DNA of 64,000 bases from Sipunculus nudus (Eukaryota > Annelida > Sipuncula > Golfingiida > Sipunculidae). The position numbers and the translations under genes were made by a program. Of the stretch, positions 24,201-36,189 are shown in pieces (within the stretch, counting starts at the first letter, position 1; each line of letters starts with the position of its first letter). Location: positions 59,958,870 through 60,022,869 of the forward strand of contig CM049307.1 in NCBI GenBank assembly GCA_026874595.1, given 5' to 3'. The notes beneath the pieces are model-generated. The model was not told the DNA's origin. It did not search any database and worked only from the letters and a program-made list of their open reading frames with translations.

Positions 24201-27200
24201 AGGCCTGAGTGTCATGTTGTCATGGCTAGGGCCAGGTACAAGTGGCAGTACTTTGGTGAATGTACAAAATCTTTAGAAACGTATGGTTAAATTCCAAAAC
24301 ATTTAAACTATATACAACTGCATACTTTTCTTCTGTATTTAAGTCAACATGTTCATTACCAGTACCATACATGTACCTGGAAAACATTATACCAGGAACA
24401 CATACTTTATTCCAAGGTTGAGGTACAGGTTCCGGTTTCCTACACACACATCCATGTACAAGTCATGTGACTACAACAGATGTCCTATACCCTAATTCAG
24501 GGTTGGCAATTTCTTCCAAGAGGTGGTTTCTTCCTTGGAAACTTCCAGCTCGGAAAAAATAGTTTCATCCATTTCTTCCGGAAGAAACTTTTTAAATTTC
24601 ATGTGAGAATATATAAAACTGATAAATTTTCAGTTTTCTTTCTGCTTTAACATCTCTGTTCCATCTTATTTGCAAATATAAAGATTTATATTAATAAATA
24701 GTGTTATCTTAGAATGTATGACTATTAGTTTACTTTACTAGTTTAGTTAGGCAATATGCCTCATGTAGTTTTGAGTTTCTGTCCATTGAACCATGCACTG
24801 ATTACCAGGTGGTTTCCTACAGAAGTGCAGCTTCACTCGAGTTACCCCTGACTGCACAGAGAGGCAAGGTATGGGGAAGCCATGTCATAATAGGGTTTAA
24901 TCCACTATACTAATCAAACGGTCAACAGTTGACCCCACCCCCTGCAAAAAATCCTGGATCTGCTTGTGCAACATACTAATTGCAAGTCAGCAGCTACAGA
25001 GAATGACAGACATAATGACCAAGCAACACCATTAACTGATCAATCTTAATGTAATTAATTGTGTTGTATTTTGTAGTAAGTGCAGTTTGCATACTCTTTA
25101 GATTCTACATAAGTTATTGAGTTAGGATGCAGCACTGCATTCACCTGGCCAGTTATGCATTTGACTGTGAAGATACAAGATGAGAAAATTGTAGTATATC
25201 AATCTGTAATTCTCTATCATACAAAAGTAACATTGCTGAGTGACACAAATTATGAAAGAACTAGTTACAAATACAGAAAACTTCCTCTAACCCTCATGTG
25301 AATACAAGTAAACATTTAAACAAGAATCTTTTGTTAATTAACATGTCAACACATACTATGCAACACTAGATACTTATATAGTTGAAAAACACTTCCATCA
25401 GCTGCAATTTTGGCAATACTATTAGAATTAAACTAACAGAATAATATTTAGATTAATCAGAGCATTATTCGTGTATATTGATTAAAAGTCATATTGTTTT
25501 TTTTATTCAAAGGAAATAAGAAATAATTCAAATATCTTATTTTTATTTTTGTGTATCACACTATCACTCTTACTGTCCTCTAATTTCCTCTTTCATCAAA
25601 TACTTCTGGAAGAAAATGGAGGAAACACCATTTCCTCCAATTTCTTCCAATTTCTTGGAAGAAATATATTTCTTCAGGAAGAAAACCAACCCTGCCCTAA
25701 TTCATTTGCTTTTGGCTTGGTGAGGATAATATATGAACAATTTTTTTTTTATTTCAAGACTTGTTGTTTTTTAGCAGAACTGTAATCAAACATGCAAGCT
25801 GATTAATTCATCATGCAAGAATATAAACATAATGAAATAAAAGCATATCTAACATTTTATAAATTCTTTTCTGTGAAATAATGTCTTTTATCAGGAATAA
25901 ATATTATTATGACAGGGCTTTATAGATCTATTCAACTTAAGCTCAAGACACCTACAGGGAATAAGGGTCTGACTAAGACATGTTACTGCAATCTACTGAT
26001 TGATCTCAAAACTATAAGACTTAAAGCATCATGGTATACAAGGACAGCTGTGGCTGGGCTGGTCTAGACCAGGATTTCAGGACAGAGAGGGACTTACCTC
26101 AGACTGTTTTCCGAGCTGTGATGCCTTGGTCAGTCCATCCTGAGCTACCATTAGAGCGTCTTTATACTGCTTACTGGCCTTCAGTGACAGGGCTTTACGA
26201 TAGTATGCTTTTATGTTCTCTTTATTTAAGCTGAGAGCTGGAAGCATAAAGTTAAAGAATACATATAGGTGTTTCATTCACATCAAAGTATTCTTTGTGG
26301 TCCTTTAAAATTGCCAATAGAATGTAAGCCTTCAATAAATTAAATTTGAAACCTCTTCTAATCAAATGTTAATCCAGTCTTTTAATACATTTACAGAATT
26401 TCTAAATTTTCAAATAACAGGTCTGAAGAATGAGCAGGTCTCTATCCAATTCTCAATATACAATAATCAACTTGAAGAGTTAGAAATTCAAACTTGTTTG
26501 GTTGAAATTCTGCGATTAAAACTATGAGGTGCATCCATGCTCTATTTATAACTAGGGAACAAAGAATGACACTAAGCAGAGGAAAATAATACAAAAGTGT
26601 CACAAAAATAAACAAGCAAATTCAATGAATTTATGTCTCCCCCTAGTGACACTTGTTGGTGATTAGTGAAACTAATTGTGCTGATTCATCATATGTATGA
26701 AAAAAATGAAATATCATATTGTATTATTATCTTGTGAGACAGACACTACAAAACCAATCAAGGTTAGCATGAGAGCAATCACTGACACAAATTTGAATGA
26801 AATCCAATAATATTTAGGAAAGTTATCGCATGGAAATGAAAAACCCGACAGACGGACAGACAGACATACCCAAATCAATGTCCCCCGTTCCTAGGAAGCA
26901 GGGGACTATAAATAAAGGTGTCTTACCGAATTCACAATCCTCAATCGCTTGTTCAAATAAATCCTGTAATTGAAAGATAAGAAACATTATTAATACAATT
27001 CTTTAATGAGTTGCATAGTGTTATGAGTAGCATAGTTTAATGAGTTGCATAGTTTTCTTGGGTTATAGTGAGTACAGAAAGAGAAACCAGTTTACAGGTG
27101 AAATCAGAAGCAATATAAAGGTCAAACACACTGTGTGGATGATCTGGAAACACTGAATGGACAAAATTTAACAAAACGTGATATCTGGAATTTTTGTTTA

Positions 27201-30200
27201 ACAAAAAGGCCACATTCATTATAGCCTTAGGATATTAATAATAATTCATTTGATTTTTCTTCAATCAGGGAAGTTCTAATAATCTATCCTCAATAATAAC
27301 TGTCATCAACTTGAATACGGGTAGTCGACAAGCGACTACTTGTATCCGCCTAAATCAGAGAAGGACGGGTGAAGTGAGGCATGGATTGAGTGGCAAGGGG
27401 AAATAGAGTTACACGTGTTACATATTAGAATGGATCTCTGCCACATAAACATGATTGTAGGTGGCGCCACCTGTTATTTGAACGAGAAACTATCCAAGAT
27501 GTATACGCATGCTAAATTTCAGGTAATTTGGTCAAACCACTGCAGAGATATGAGTTATTTTAACCAAAAGCAGACAAACAGATGGACGCAGTGCGAAAAT
27601 GGCTTTAGGTGGCACCACCATTTTTGTATATGTTATAAAGCTATCCAAGGGCTACATTTGTGTAAAAAATTTTTCCTGATTGGTCGAACGGTTCCTGAGA
27701 TATGAGCTTGGATGTCTGCAGCGTGAACGTGAAGGTAGGTGGCGCCACCTGTCATAAAATCAAGAAAGCTATCTAGGATGTATACGCATGCCAAATTTTA
27801 GGTGAATTAGTCAAACCACTGCAGAGATATGAGTGATTTTAACCTAAGGCAGACAAACTGATGGACGCTGTGCAAAAATGGCTGCAGGTGGCGCCACCAT
27901 TTTTTTGTATGTTATAAAGCTATCCAAGGGCTACATTTGTGTAATTTTTTTCCTGATCGGTCAATGGGTTCTCGAAATATGAGCTTGGATGTCTGCAGCG
28001 TTAATGTGAATGTAGGTGGCGCCACCTGTCATAAAATCAAAAAAGCTATCTAGGATGTATACGCATGCCAAATTTTAGGTGAATTAGTCAATTCACTGCA
28101 GAGATAGGAGTGATTTTAACCCAAGGCAGATGAACAGATGGACACTGTGCAAACATGGTTGCAGGTGGTGCCACCTTTTGTTGTGTATGTTATAAAGCTA
28201 TCCCAGGGCTACATTTGTGTAAAAAAAATTTTCCTGATCGGTCAAACAGTTCCCGAGATATGTGGGTTTATGTGTGGAAACAGACGCACAAACGGACGCT
28301 GGGCAGAGAGGAAAGGTCAGAGGTCAAGGTCACTTGGTTAGGCACCAGTTCACATGTGACCTGATAATTTGTGTAAGTTTCGGAAAAATCTGTCCAGTAG
28401 TCTAAGAGTAAGAGGAGTTCTCTGAAAACGAATACGGCAGCGATATCAACAACCCTGATTTTTCATGTACCATCTCCATTACTGTGAAATTTGATGTCTA
28501 GAATTATACCCAAATTTAGACAAATTACTGACCAAGCAAATACAGTTTAACTTGTATCAATTATTCTAAGTACCATGTTTTTTTACAGAAATCTGATTTC
28601 TAGAATTATAACAAATTACTAACAGAGTAAATTCAGTCAGTGTACACTAAGGTTGGGACGGTTACCAGTATGCTGTATTTTCAGGATATCTGATAGCTAC
28701 GGTAATCGTACCGTCAACTTTCCTATTATTACGATATCTTGATATGCATTTCTGTCCATGATTTTGGTTCACAAGCAAGCCCTTGAAGTGTATTTTCAGT
28801 GGAAACACGCATCATTAGTCTCTCCATGTTAAAAAAAGTTACTTTAAAGAATCATATTAAATTTTTATAAACCACATGCATTTGAACATCTGTGAGTTGG
28901 TGAAACGGTGTGCTTTCTGACTTCAGGCTTAGTCGGAAATGGTCGGAAGTTGCAGGACTAATCAGAGTGGACAAAAGCTGGAGAATTCAAGGAGAAAATA
29001 ACATTATAAAGAAAGAGCAATAAATAAACATATTTATCCTTTAATTACATGGAACAAAAGTGTCAACATAAGTGTCACCAGACCCAACATTCCTGGCAGG
29101 TTGCATATTTTGCCATATAAAATTGGGGTATGAATGCTAAGACATGCTCTATGAAAACCCTTCGGGATTCTCAAGCTTTTATGTAGTAATAGGAAACATG
29201 GTTGAAAATTCTGACAAGCGTGATTTGATGATGAGGGCTGGAGTTCCTGCACATCAAGCTCGCACACCTGTGGCACCTTCATGCAACTGACATCACTTAA
29301 TGAGTGATCCTGTGATACTGACACAATGGGTATAAATGATATTACTAGTTTACCTCTTGTCTAAAGTCAAGATCATAAAGGTGGCTGTTATTATTATTGA
29401 TGGATCATTTATGACATTAATCATTATATATTCCTCAAGATACTGTGGTAAATTGCAATAAAATTTAAATAATTTTCATGATATCAAAGCTCATATCATC
29501 CCAACATTAGTGTACACTAGTGTTAACCACACTGAAAGGTTATGGTCAGGTTATTGATACTTATACATCATCAATATAATTGATTAATTGGAAAACCACT
29601 AGTACACATCAGAGCATTTTATGGAATGTTAAAAATCTTTAGAAGCGGGGTGACACCATGACACTTTTGAGAAGACATCAGGCCTTATGAGGGTGATATT
29701 CAGATGACATCATGAAGACAGCACATTTATCAGGGTGACATCAGCAGTAGGTGAATAAGCTGTAGGTTAATGTACTCACCATTTTTATGAGGCATGCTGC
29801 CCTATTGGAGAAGAGGGCCGACACAAATAATTTGTCTACCTCCACATAATGGTGTGTCTGTAGCATCCTGGCCACCATTAGTGCGCGTGTGTAATACTCT
29901 CCTGCCATATTGTAATTCTTCTCCTTAAAAATAGCATTTCCTTCCTCCTTCATGTCGTTCATCTGCTGCTGCAGGCGGCTCTGGTGTCACAAAAGATAAA
30001 TACTCCATTACTTTGTCATCACGTAAGTGTTAAAATCCGTAAAATATGTTAAGATAAAAGATAAAAGTATAAATTATTATTGACTGTAAATGATCATGGC
30101 CAATCCTTTGTTATTTGATCACTTTTATGTACAAATTTCTGTGGTTGGCTTCTTATTTGTAAGGTCAAATATTCGCAATTGTCACTTCTTAAGTGTTTTG

Positions 30201-31494
30201 CGAGGGTTTCATTTTCAGTAACTTACACAATATCCATATAGATTATTATACAAATTACCAAGCATGTAGGCAGAATCTTAACAATTGCATGAGGAGTTAT
30301 GGGAACACCTTCAGGCAATAGTGGCAGATATACCAAAGTATTGATATCATTTCAATTATAAATCTTTGAATTACTGGTAACATAAAATGCTAACATTGAC
30401 AGTACTGGCAGAGTATATGAGAGATCACATTGAGGAATTATCGTTCACCTGCGCAATAATGGCGTCTTATTCACAAAGGTTTTATTTTTGCGATAATTTC
30501 CCCCTTCGTGAATATCCCAAATTTTAAACCTTCGCAAACAAAAGTCCAGCCAAAGTATCTGTTAAGACACTTGGTACTTTTTTTTCAACACTTCAGGACC
30601 ACACAAGGAGACGTCTGATGTGTGGCCACAAAGGAGCTGTGTGACAAATGTCAAGTGGTAAACTGGTAACACGGTAAAGTAAAACACAGATTCCATGACA
30701 TAAAGCCTCCACACATCTGTATGATATGATGGTAATGAGAACATTGACTTCCCAAACCTTTGACAACTGATGGGCTGATCTAATCAGACCTGGGAGCCAG
30801 CCGTTGACCTGTAAATCGGCTGGCTGGAAGAAAAACTGGCTGGCTAGCCGGCTGAGCCGGCTCAGGTCTAAGAATAATGATGATGGCTGAGTGGACAACG
30901 TTGTGGCTGGCTAGCCAGCTGAGCCGTAAAGATGAGGCAAATATCTTATGGACAAAATGTTGTCTCAGTCTAATGCAATTACATTTATAAGTACAATAAT
31001 ATGAAACAAACTTAAAGAATATTTTGACAAGGTAATTACCCTTTGGATAAATTAATTTTATTCAATATTACGCCGGGCGTGTACAAGGACAGTGAGTGGT
31101 TACGTGAAGGATGGGGAATCCCCCACTCTGTTTTCAGATCTGACAATATAGCCTGTTTTGGTGAAGCTGAGCGCTTATTTGATCAGATGAAATTGTTATG
31201 ATTTTCCTCATTTCTTTTGACAGACGTTGGGTACACATGATTTATTTGATCTCAACTGATATAACGTTACATTGCAAAAAGCATCTTGGAAAATCGAAGG
31301 TTTCAATTCAGCTACTGAGATATAGATATCATTGTTTGCATCCTCTAAGCAACTGTTTTCGTGCGCTCACTTGCATGACAGTTCAACCAGATAATCGTTT
31401 TTCGTGTGCCGAACTTAGTGTCATGGCTAGACGTACTGTGTGGTTCTTTTTTAACTTGATCACATGAGATTATGTGAAAGGGCGAAAATTTTGT

Positions 31495-31544
<50 letters not shown>

Positions 31545-33581
31545 TTATATAGTGTACAGAAAGTCATGCTTCACCCGTGAGTGTCTCTAAATTAATCAAA
31601 AGATTTGGTAACAATCTGTCATTTGAGGAGGGAGAGAGGTGACATAACGTACAAAACTGAACCCCAGCCAAAGAGTTTTTATAATAATCATGAAAATTTG
31701 ATTACTTAAAACATATTGTGAATTCTTCTTGATGTTATGTGAACAGACCAACTCACTGCCACAACCACGAAATCTCTAATTCCTTTTAGCCTAGCCTATG
31801 ATCGACATGTTTTTTCCCTGCGCTGAACATTCCCGGTTGCAATCGTGTACGTAATTTGTCACGTGTCTTAATTGAAATAGGAATTCTGTCATGAATTTTC
31901 GCAGTGTCAGCCTCAATCATTCCCGTGACCTGTGTGACCCTTAATATGTTCATGCAGCAATATGTTTGTCAGTAGTTGAAGCAGCCGGTGTCTGCAGCTG
32001 TTTGACACTGATTTGGTCCTGCCTTTTGAATTCAAATTGCTAACCAATCAGTCTCGCTTAAAAGTGTAGTTTCTACTAAAGGATTTTACGACATTTATCC
32101 ATGTGTTTACGCGAATGACATTTGTAGCATGATTATAATATGAGGTACTTAAGAGCGGTCGCTGGCTGCCGACATCGTTTCATTGTTATACGTATACACT
32201 AAAATGTCTTATATTGGCTGGAAACAATGATAACAAAAATGCATGCATATTTTTTTCCATACATATAAAAGCTTTTCCCTATGGTTTCCGTTCATTTAAT
32301 CCTGAATTTTAACCGAGCAGTATATGATTTTTTTTTTTAAATATTGCACATAAACCTCAATAACTTTAAATGATCAAGCATCAGTATCACACTGAATAAA
32401 CTTGTGAATGATCTGGATTCTGACATATTTTGAGCAACCAGCGTTAGACAAACGCCCTTGATCAAACGTGGAATATGCCAGTTTTCCGGTCTGAAAAAAG
32501 GGGCTTGCGGGAACCTTGTTAACTGTCTAACATAATGACTTACAACTTCCATAAAATTAATCATGCATTACGATTGCGAAGCCATGCAGCTCGATGATAT
32601 CTGCTTGAGACGGGTTTGTGTTAACATGTTACTGTAGTAACTATTTACAAGCTGACGATTGCAAGCGAATATCCCTTTTGTCATCAGCTTATCAGTATTT
32701 CGCCGGCGGCTGAGCCGGTGTTTAATAATTGGCGGCGGCTGGCGCAATTCGGCGGCTCAAGAAAACTATCGGCGGCGGCTTGTTTATAAAATAAACGGCG
32801 GCAGCTGGCTCAATTCGGTGGCGGCTCCCAGGTCTGGTACTAATGATTATCAATCAGTTTGCTTCAACCAGTGATTGATTACAAATGTAAGAGGAACAGA
32901 CTTGCAGCACCAGGATGAATTATTTCTAACAGTGCAAGTGCCTTACAGCAAATAACACAGGTGAGCAGAAGAAAAGTGTCTCACGCAAAACAATGAATTT
33001 CTCCCCTTAGCCATAATAACTGTAAGTTAAGAATAAATATGTACTTACTATTGGTACAGTTGGTATTCCTTCCCTGAAAAGGGATAAAAATATTTTTTAA
33101 AATCATATTAGACACCTCTTTAAAAATCATTAGAATAACTTGGTGACTAAAAGGATCAGATCACTAAACACTTGATACTCTTGCATTTGATCATATTTAA
33201 ACTTTTCACAAATACTGCATGTGACATTGCATTTTAAATATTTTTTAATCAAACTTTAATCAGTTACACACTTAAACCACACTGCAATTATTACCGATTT
33301 AAATCTAAATTCCCAAGTAATATCATCCAAACAAATACATGTAACTGAATAAATATTTTTAGTGTCATTTTTTTGTACCATTTAATTTGCAAAGGGGTAA
33401 AATGAGATATTCTTTATCTAAAGACAACTTACATTACTGTATCCCATAGTGGTTGTATACGTTTTTGTCTTTTGAGTCGTTCTTCGTCAATACGGGGTTC
33501 AACAGGGGCACCGGGAAAGCTCTGCATGAAAGCTCCCCCCAGGCCCCTATCATAAAACGCCCCACCGTAGGGCGGATTCAT
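21064..33581 (-). CDS. ZC3H7-like TPR protein, N-terminal part (six coding exons, 3' end outside window)
   Basis: Exons in transcript order are 33581-33433, 33073-33049, 29980-29780, 26963-26927, 26237-26098 and 21249-21064. Joined, they give 246 codons without a stop and with frame kept at every GT-AG junction. Residues 1-58 are a Gly/Pro-rich then basic leader. Residues about 70-184 form TPR-type helices, with EEGNAIFKEKNY, FSNRAACLIKM and AIEDCEFALSLN as TPR signatures, followed by a helix ending in a short Leu-Gly motif. The unusually long loop between the first TPR helix pair and the SNRAAC helix, and the REIQSHLGLG end, match the N-terminal layout of animal ZC3H7A/ZC3H7B. Those proteins are RNA-binding, and their CCCH zinc fingers lie C-terminal to the TPRs. 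No zinc finger is present here because the 3' exons were not found. Another TPR co-chaperone-type protein cannot be excluded. The gene is transcribed away from the P4HA-like gene. Confidence 0.7.
21840..23942. mobile_element. 2.1-kb element with nested CGGAAGTC inverted repeats
   Basis: Outer ends TGTGTAAAACTCGGAAGTCC (left) and the complement of TGTATGTAAACTTGGAAGTC (right) are followed on both sides by CGGAAG repeats and a TAAATAAAGCA block. An inner pair (about 22041-22060 and 23674-23696) repeats TGTGTAAAACTCGGAAG and its complement. No coding region or clear target duplication was found, so the class is unknown. Confidence 0.5.
24498..25694. mobile_element. hAT-type non-autonomous element (1197 bp, 8-bp TSD)
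   Basis: The ends read CAGGGTTGGCAATTTCTTCC and, inverted on the right, GGAAGAAAACCAACCCTG. The element is flanked by perfect 8-bp direct repeats CCCTAATT (24490-24497 and 25695-25702). CAGGG ends and an 8-bp duplication are diagnostic of the hAT superfamily. Subterminal regions are crowded with TTTCTTCC/GGAAGAAA motifs, probable transposase-binding repeats. It lies in intron 5 of the ZC3H7-like gene and has no transposase. Confidence 0.8.
26098..26237 (-). CDS. ZC3H7-like gene, second/third TPR exon
   Basis: The 140-nt exon encodes residues 138-184. LSLNKENIKAYYRKALSL is a canonical TPR turn and A helix (N-x-KAYYRKA), followed by KQYKDALMVAQDGL. The acceptor is TTCCAG and the donor GTAAGT. 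It ends in phase 0. Confidence 0.78.
26640..26905. repeat. dispersed repeat with GACAGACGGACAGACAGACA tail
   Basis: The segment begins ATGTCTCCCCCTAGTGACAC, runs into a GACAGACGGACAGACAGACA simple run at about 26846, and ends AGCAGGGGACTATAAATA. It lies in the intron between coding exons 4 and 5 of the minus-strand gene. Confidence 0.45.
26927..26963 (-). CDS. ZC3H7-like gene, 37-nt microexon
   Basis: It encodes DLFEQAIEDCEF plus one base of the next codon, the start of the second TPR helix pair. The TTACAG acceptor and GTAAGA donor fit. The extra base joins the next exon to give Ala, restoring the classical TPR run AIEDCEFALSLN. Without this exon the TPR would be broken, so the exon is well supported despite its size. 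Confidence 0.72.
27305..28455 (+). repeat. 279-bp higher-order repeat centred on GGTGGCGCCACC, copy 2
   Basis: Palindromes GTAGGTGGCGCCACCTG occur at 27458, 27737 and 28015, so the period is 278-279 bp. The half-unit palindrome GCAGGTGG(C/T)(G/A)CCACC lies between them. The left end (AACTTGAATACGGGTAGTCG) and right end (GGCACCAGTTCACATGTGAC followed by GTAAGTTTC) correspond to those of the copy at 5740-7172. This copy has about one unit fewer. It sits in an intron of the ZC3H7-like gene. Confidence 0.7.
28648..29509. mobile_element. hAT-type non-autonomous element (862 bp, 8-bp TSD)
   Basis: The ends TAAGGTTGGGACG and the complement TAATGTTGGGATGA are flanked by perfect 8-bp direct repeats GTGTACAC (28640-28647 and 29510-29517). 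The duplication length points to hAT. The duplicated target is itself palindromic. No open frame of transposase size is present. It is intronic in the minus-strand gene. Confidence 0.68.
29780..29980 (-). CDS. ZC3H7-like gene, first TPR exon
   Basis: The 201-nt exon (67 codons, phase 0 at both ends) encodes residues 59-125. It opens SRLQQQMNDMKEEGNAIFKE and closes SNRAACLIKM. The motif GN-x(2)-F-x(3)-N-Y followed by A-x(2)-YYTRAL is the A/B helix pair of a TPR. The acceptor is CACCAG and the donor GTGAGT. Confidence 0.75.
30785..32836. mobile_element. 2.05-kb hAT-like element with GGCTGGCT/GGCGGCGGCT subterminal repeats
   Basis: The ends are CAGACCTGGGAGCC and, inverted, GGCTCCCAGGTCTG, a perfect 14-bp inverted repeat. 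Flanks GATCTAAT and GTACTAAT (six of eight identical) look like a decayed 8-bp target duplication. The left arm is crowded with GGCTGGCTAGCCGGCTGAGC-like repeats and the right arm with GGCGGCGGCTG. A TA microsatellite lies at about 31496-31552. It is intronic in the minus-strand gene and non-coding as far as can be seen. Confidence 0.65.
33049..33073 (-). CDS. ZC3H7-like gene, 25-nt microexon
   Basis: A TTTTCAG acceptor and GTAAGT donor bracket only 25 bases. The first base completes a Met codon split across the intron, then EGIPTVPI follows. The phase matches both neighbouring exons exactly, which is the main support. The length is not a multiple of three, so skipping this exon would break the frame. 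Confidence 0.62.
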
Positions 33582-33587
33582 ATTTGT
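33433..33587 (-). CDS. ZC3H7-like gene, first coding exon
   Basis: The acceptor (TTTGCAG) at 33588-33590 is followed by six untranslated bases and ATG at 33581-33579, so at least one non-coding 5' exon must lie further upstream. It encodes residues 1-49 and two bases of codon 50. It begins MNPPYGGAFYDRGLGG and ends in the charged run IDEERLKRQKRIQPLWDTV. The donor GTAAGT lies at 33432-33427. No earlier in-frame ATG exists in this exon. Confidence 0.7.
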
Positions 33588-34693
33588 CTGCAAACAAATA
33601 ACAGTCTGATGATACAGGGTTATAATATTGTAGATGGTATCATGGTTATTACGACAACATGTTTCAGTGACTGATTAAATATCTGCTGACTATTGATATG
33701 TCTCAAATTTGTACATTTACACCCAAATCACTTTTCATTACAAATTAAGTTCATTTTTTTTTTTTATAAATATGAAACAGCAGAAGTGTGGGCCCTCACT
33801 ATTTTATATATATTACACACTACGCAGCCTGACATTAGCTATTCCTACCTGAAAGCTTCCATTAGATACAACAATCTGAACAGATTTTTGCTACAGACAA
33901 ATATTCAATAACAATTGGAGAGCTGTCTGCCCACCATATCTTTCTTGAAACCTGGTGGTGTTCCTAATAGTTGTAGTTATCACTTATTCCGTTTCACAAT
34001 GAGCAATTGATAATAAATCTAGTGCAAATGCCTGCCATTACAACGTGGGCTTACAATACAAAGTGTGAAGTCTGAAAGGATGGCCCTGTGGATTTATACC
34101 ATATTTGGCATGTTTTTTAGGAGGACCAAGGGGTAACTTGTAAGGTGTTAATGAAACTGTGAAGTTTTATTAATAAGACATGAACACAACCTAATTAACA
34201 CACAGGGTTTCAATATAGGAAATTAGCCAAGTAGTTATTAAATGTTAGATATAACAAAATAAACCTGACAAATTACAGAAAGTTTAGTTAGAACATATAT
34301 ATGACTTAATGAAGAGCTACCTATAAGTGTTCTTAAAACTGTGATCATGCATAATTATAAAAGTGTAAGCTCAATCTGTACAAATAGGTTCTAGCTTGAG
34401 TCTACTTGACCATCTCAGAAACTCTTCATCTGAATATGCTGAACTGATATATATATATATTTCATCTAATCTTATGAGCAAAATGCCAGGAAACTTAGCA
34501 ACATATGACTAGGCAGAGTCTGAGAAACAGCTCTCTAAAGTGAATGATGGAGAGCAGCAAAATAGGCCTGCTAATTTTATATACTCGGCTCATAAATGCA
34601 ACAAAGTTTAGATGAAGACAAGTATTAAATAATGGAAAATATTGACTAAAATTTTCTTAGATTCAATTAAATTAGGTTTGGTTTCTGGTGAGA

Positions 34694-35340
34694 TAGTCCA
34701 GAACTGGACTGTTCGGGGCCTAGTATAATCTGGTGTCTATGTTGCACCGTCACAGTCCAGCACCAAAATGCCACTTCCCGGGAGTCCAGTGGAGATTCCC
34801 ACTGGAAGGCTATAGCTACTGTAACAGGCCAACACATGACAAAATACTGACCCTGTCTTATCAAATAAGATGTTATTTACCTATCAGCATCAAATCCACA
34901 TCCTCCCAATACTAACATATATCCATAGATTTTCATAAATATCCCCTTAGCTGATATATCCTGAAAGCACCTGTCTGTATCGAATCCACCTCTTCCAAGT
35001 ACTGATATATCCATATATTTTCCCAATTTCCTAATATATTTTCCAAACGCATCTGACTACTGGTAACGACAGGGGCTTTCAGGATATATCAGCTAAGGGG
35101 ATATTTATGAAAATCTATCGATAAATGTTAGTATTGGGAGGATGTGGGTTTGATGCTGATAGGTAAATAACATCTTATTTGATAAGACTGGGTCAGTATT
35201 TTGGCCTGTCACAGCAGCTACAGCTTTCCAGTGGGATTCTCCACTGGACTCCCAGGAAGTGGCATTTTGGTGCTGGACTGTGACGGGGCAACATAGACAT
35301 CAGATTATAAATAGGCCCCGAACAGTCCAGTTCTGGACTA
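34694..35340. mobile_element. long fold-back element (647 bp, 9-bp TSD), Mutator-like
   Basis: Arms of about 275 bp are inverted copies of each other around a loop near 34975-35065. Terminal sequence is TAGTCCAGAACTGGACTG on the left and its inverted copy CAGTCCAGTTCTGGACTA on the right; each end is itself nearly palindromic. Perfect 9-bp direct repeats CTGGTGAGA (34685-34693 and 35341-35349) flank it. Long arms and a 9-bp duplication fit Mutator-like or Foldback elements. Confidence 0.78.
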
Positions 35341-36189
35341 CTGGTGAGACTGCTAAACAGAATCCCTCACAGCGCATAGAAAAAGAAACATCACAAAATA
35401 TAAGCTTTGCAAATATGAAGCCATCAACAGTTGATTACACATAATAATTTTAAGACGAGGGTCACTAGGCCCTGTTTCAGTCAAAATGAAATGTAACAAC
35501 ATTGGCTCTGTGCCCTCTTGCTGGGCTGGGATCTGTTTCACTGGCAACAAATATGTTAAAATAGTCTTTAATGTCATAATAGGTAAATAATACAGGAACA
35601 CAGAGAGAGCCAAATTCAACATATAAAAGTGTTATGAATTGTTTAATAACAATAGCACACTAATATGAAAAAAATATGACTGTTACATTAAATATATTTC
35701 AACCACGTTCCTTATATAGCCAATCCAGCTTACAGCTTATAACAGGGCACTGATCTGCCGAATTGTTTACTAATCAACAAAAGCTGAAGGAATTTTGATA
35801 TTTTTATTTTAACATGCTGCAAATGAGAGCAGCAAAAATTTTTTTGTTGGCATCATGGGCTACCGAATTAAAGAAAATACGACTGAACGGGAGGTCAGCA
35901 ATAAGATACCGGTGTCACTGTCTACGCGAGTGGGAGTCCCATTCGCCAAGAGACGAAAATAGGGCGACAGACCAAAACATGAAAACGTGGACCACAAGTG
36001 GCAACGAACTGAAACGGTCAGAGACACGAGATAGCTTGCATTCTGTGCCAACATGTGGCAGAACACCACACTGAGTGCCATATTTTATAGTTTAAACAGG
36101 TTCTCAGTTCCTAATATGCAAAGCTGTTACAGTCATATTTACTCTTTGAGAGCACATTTGCAGCAGCTAACAGCAGTGAAATGTATTGA

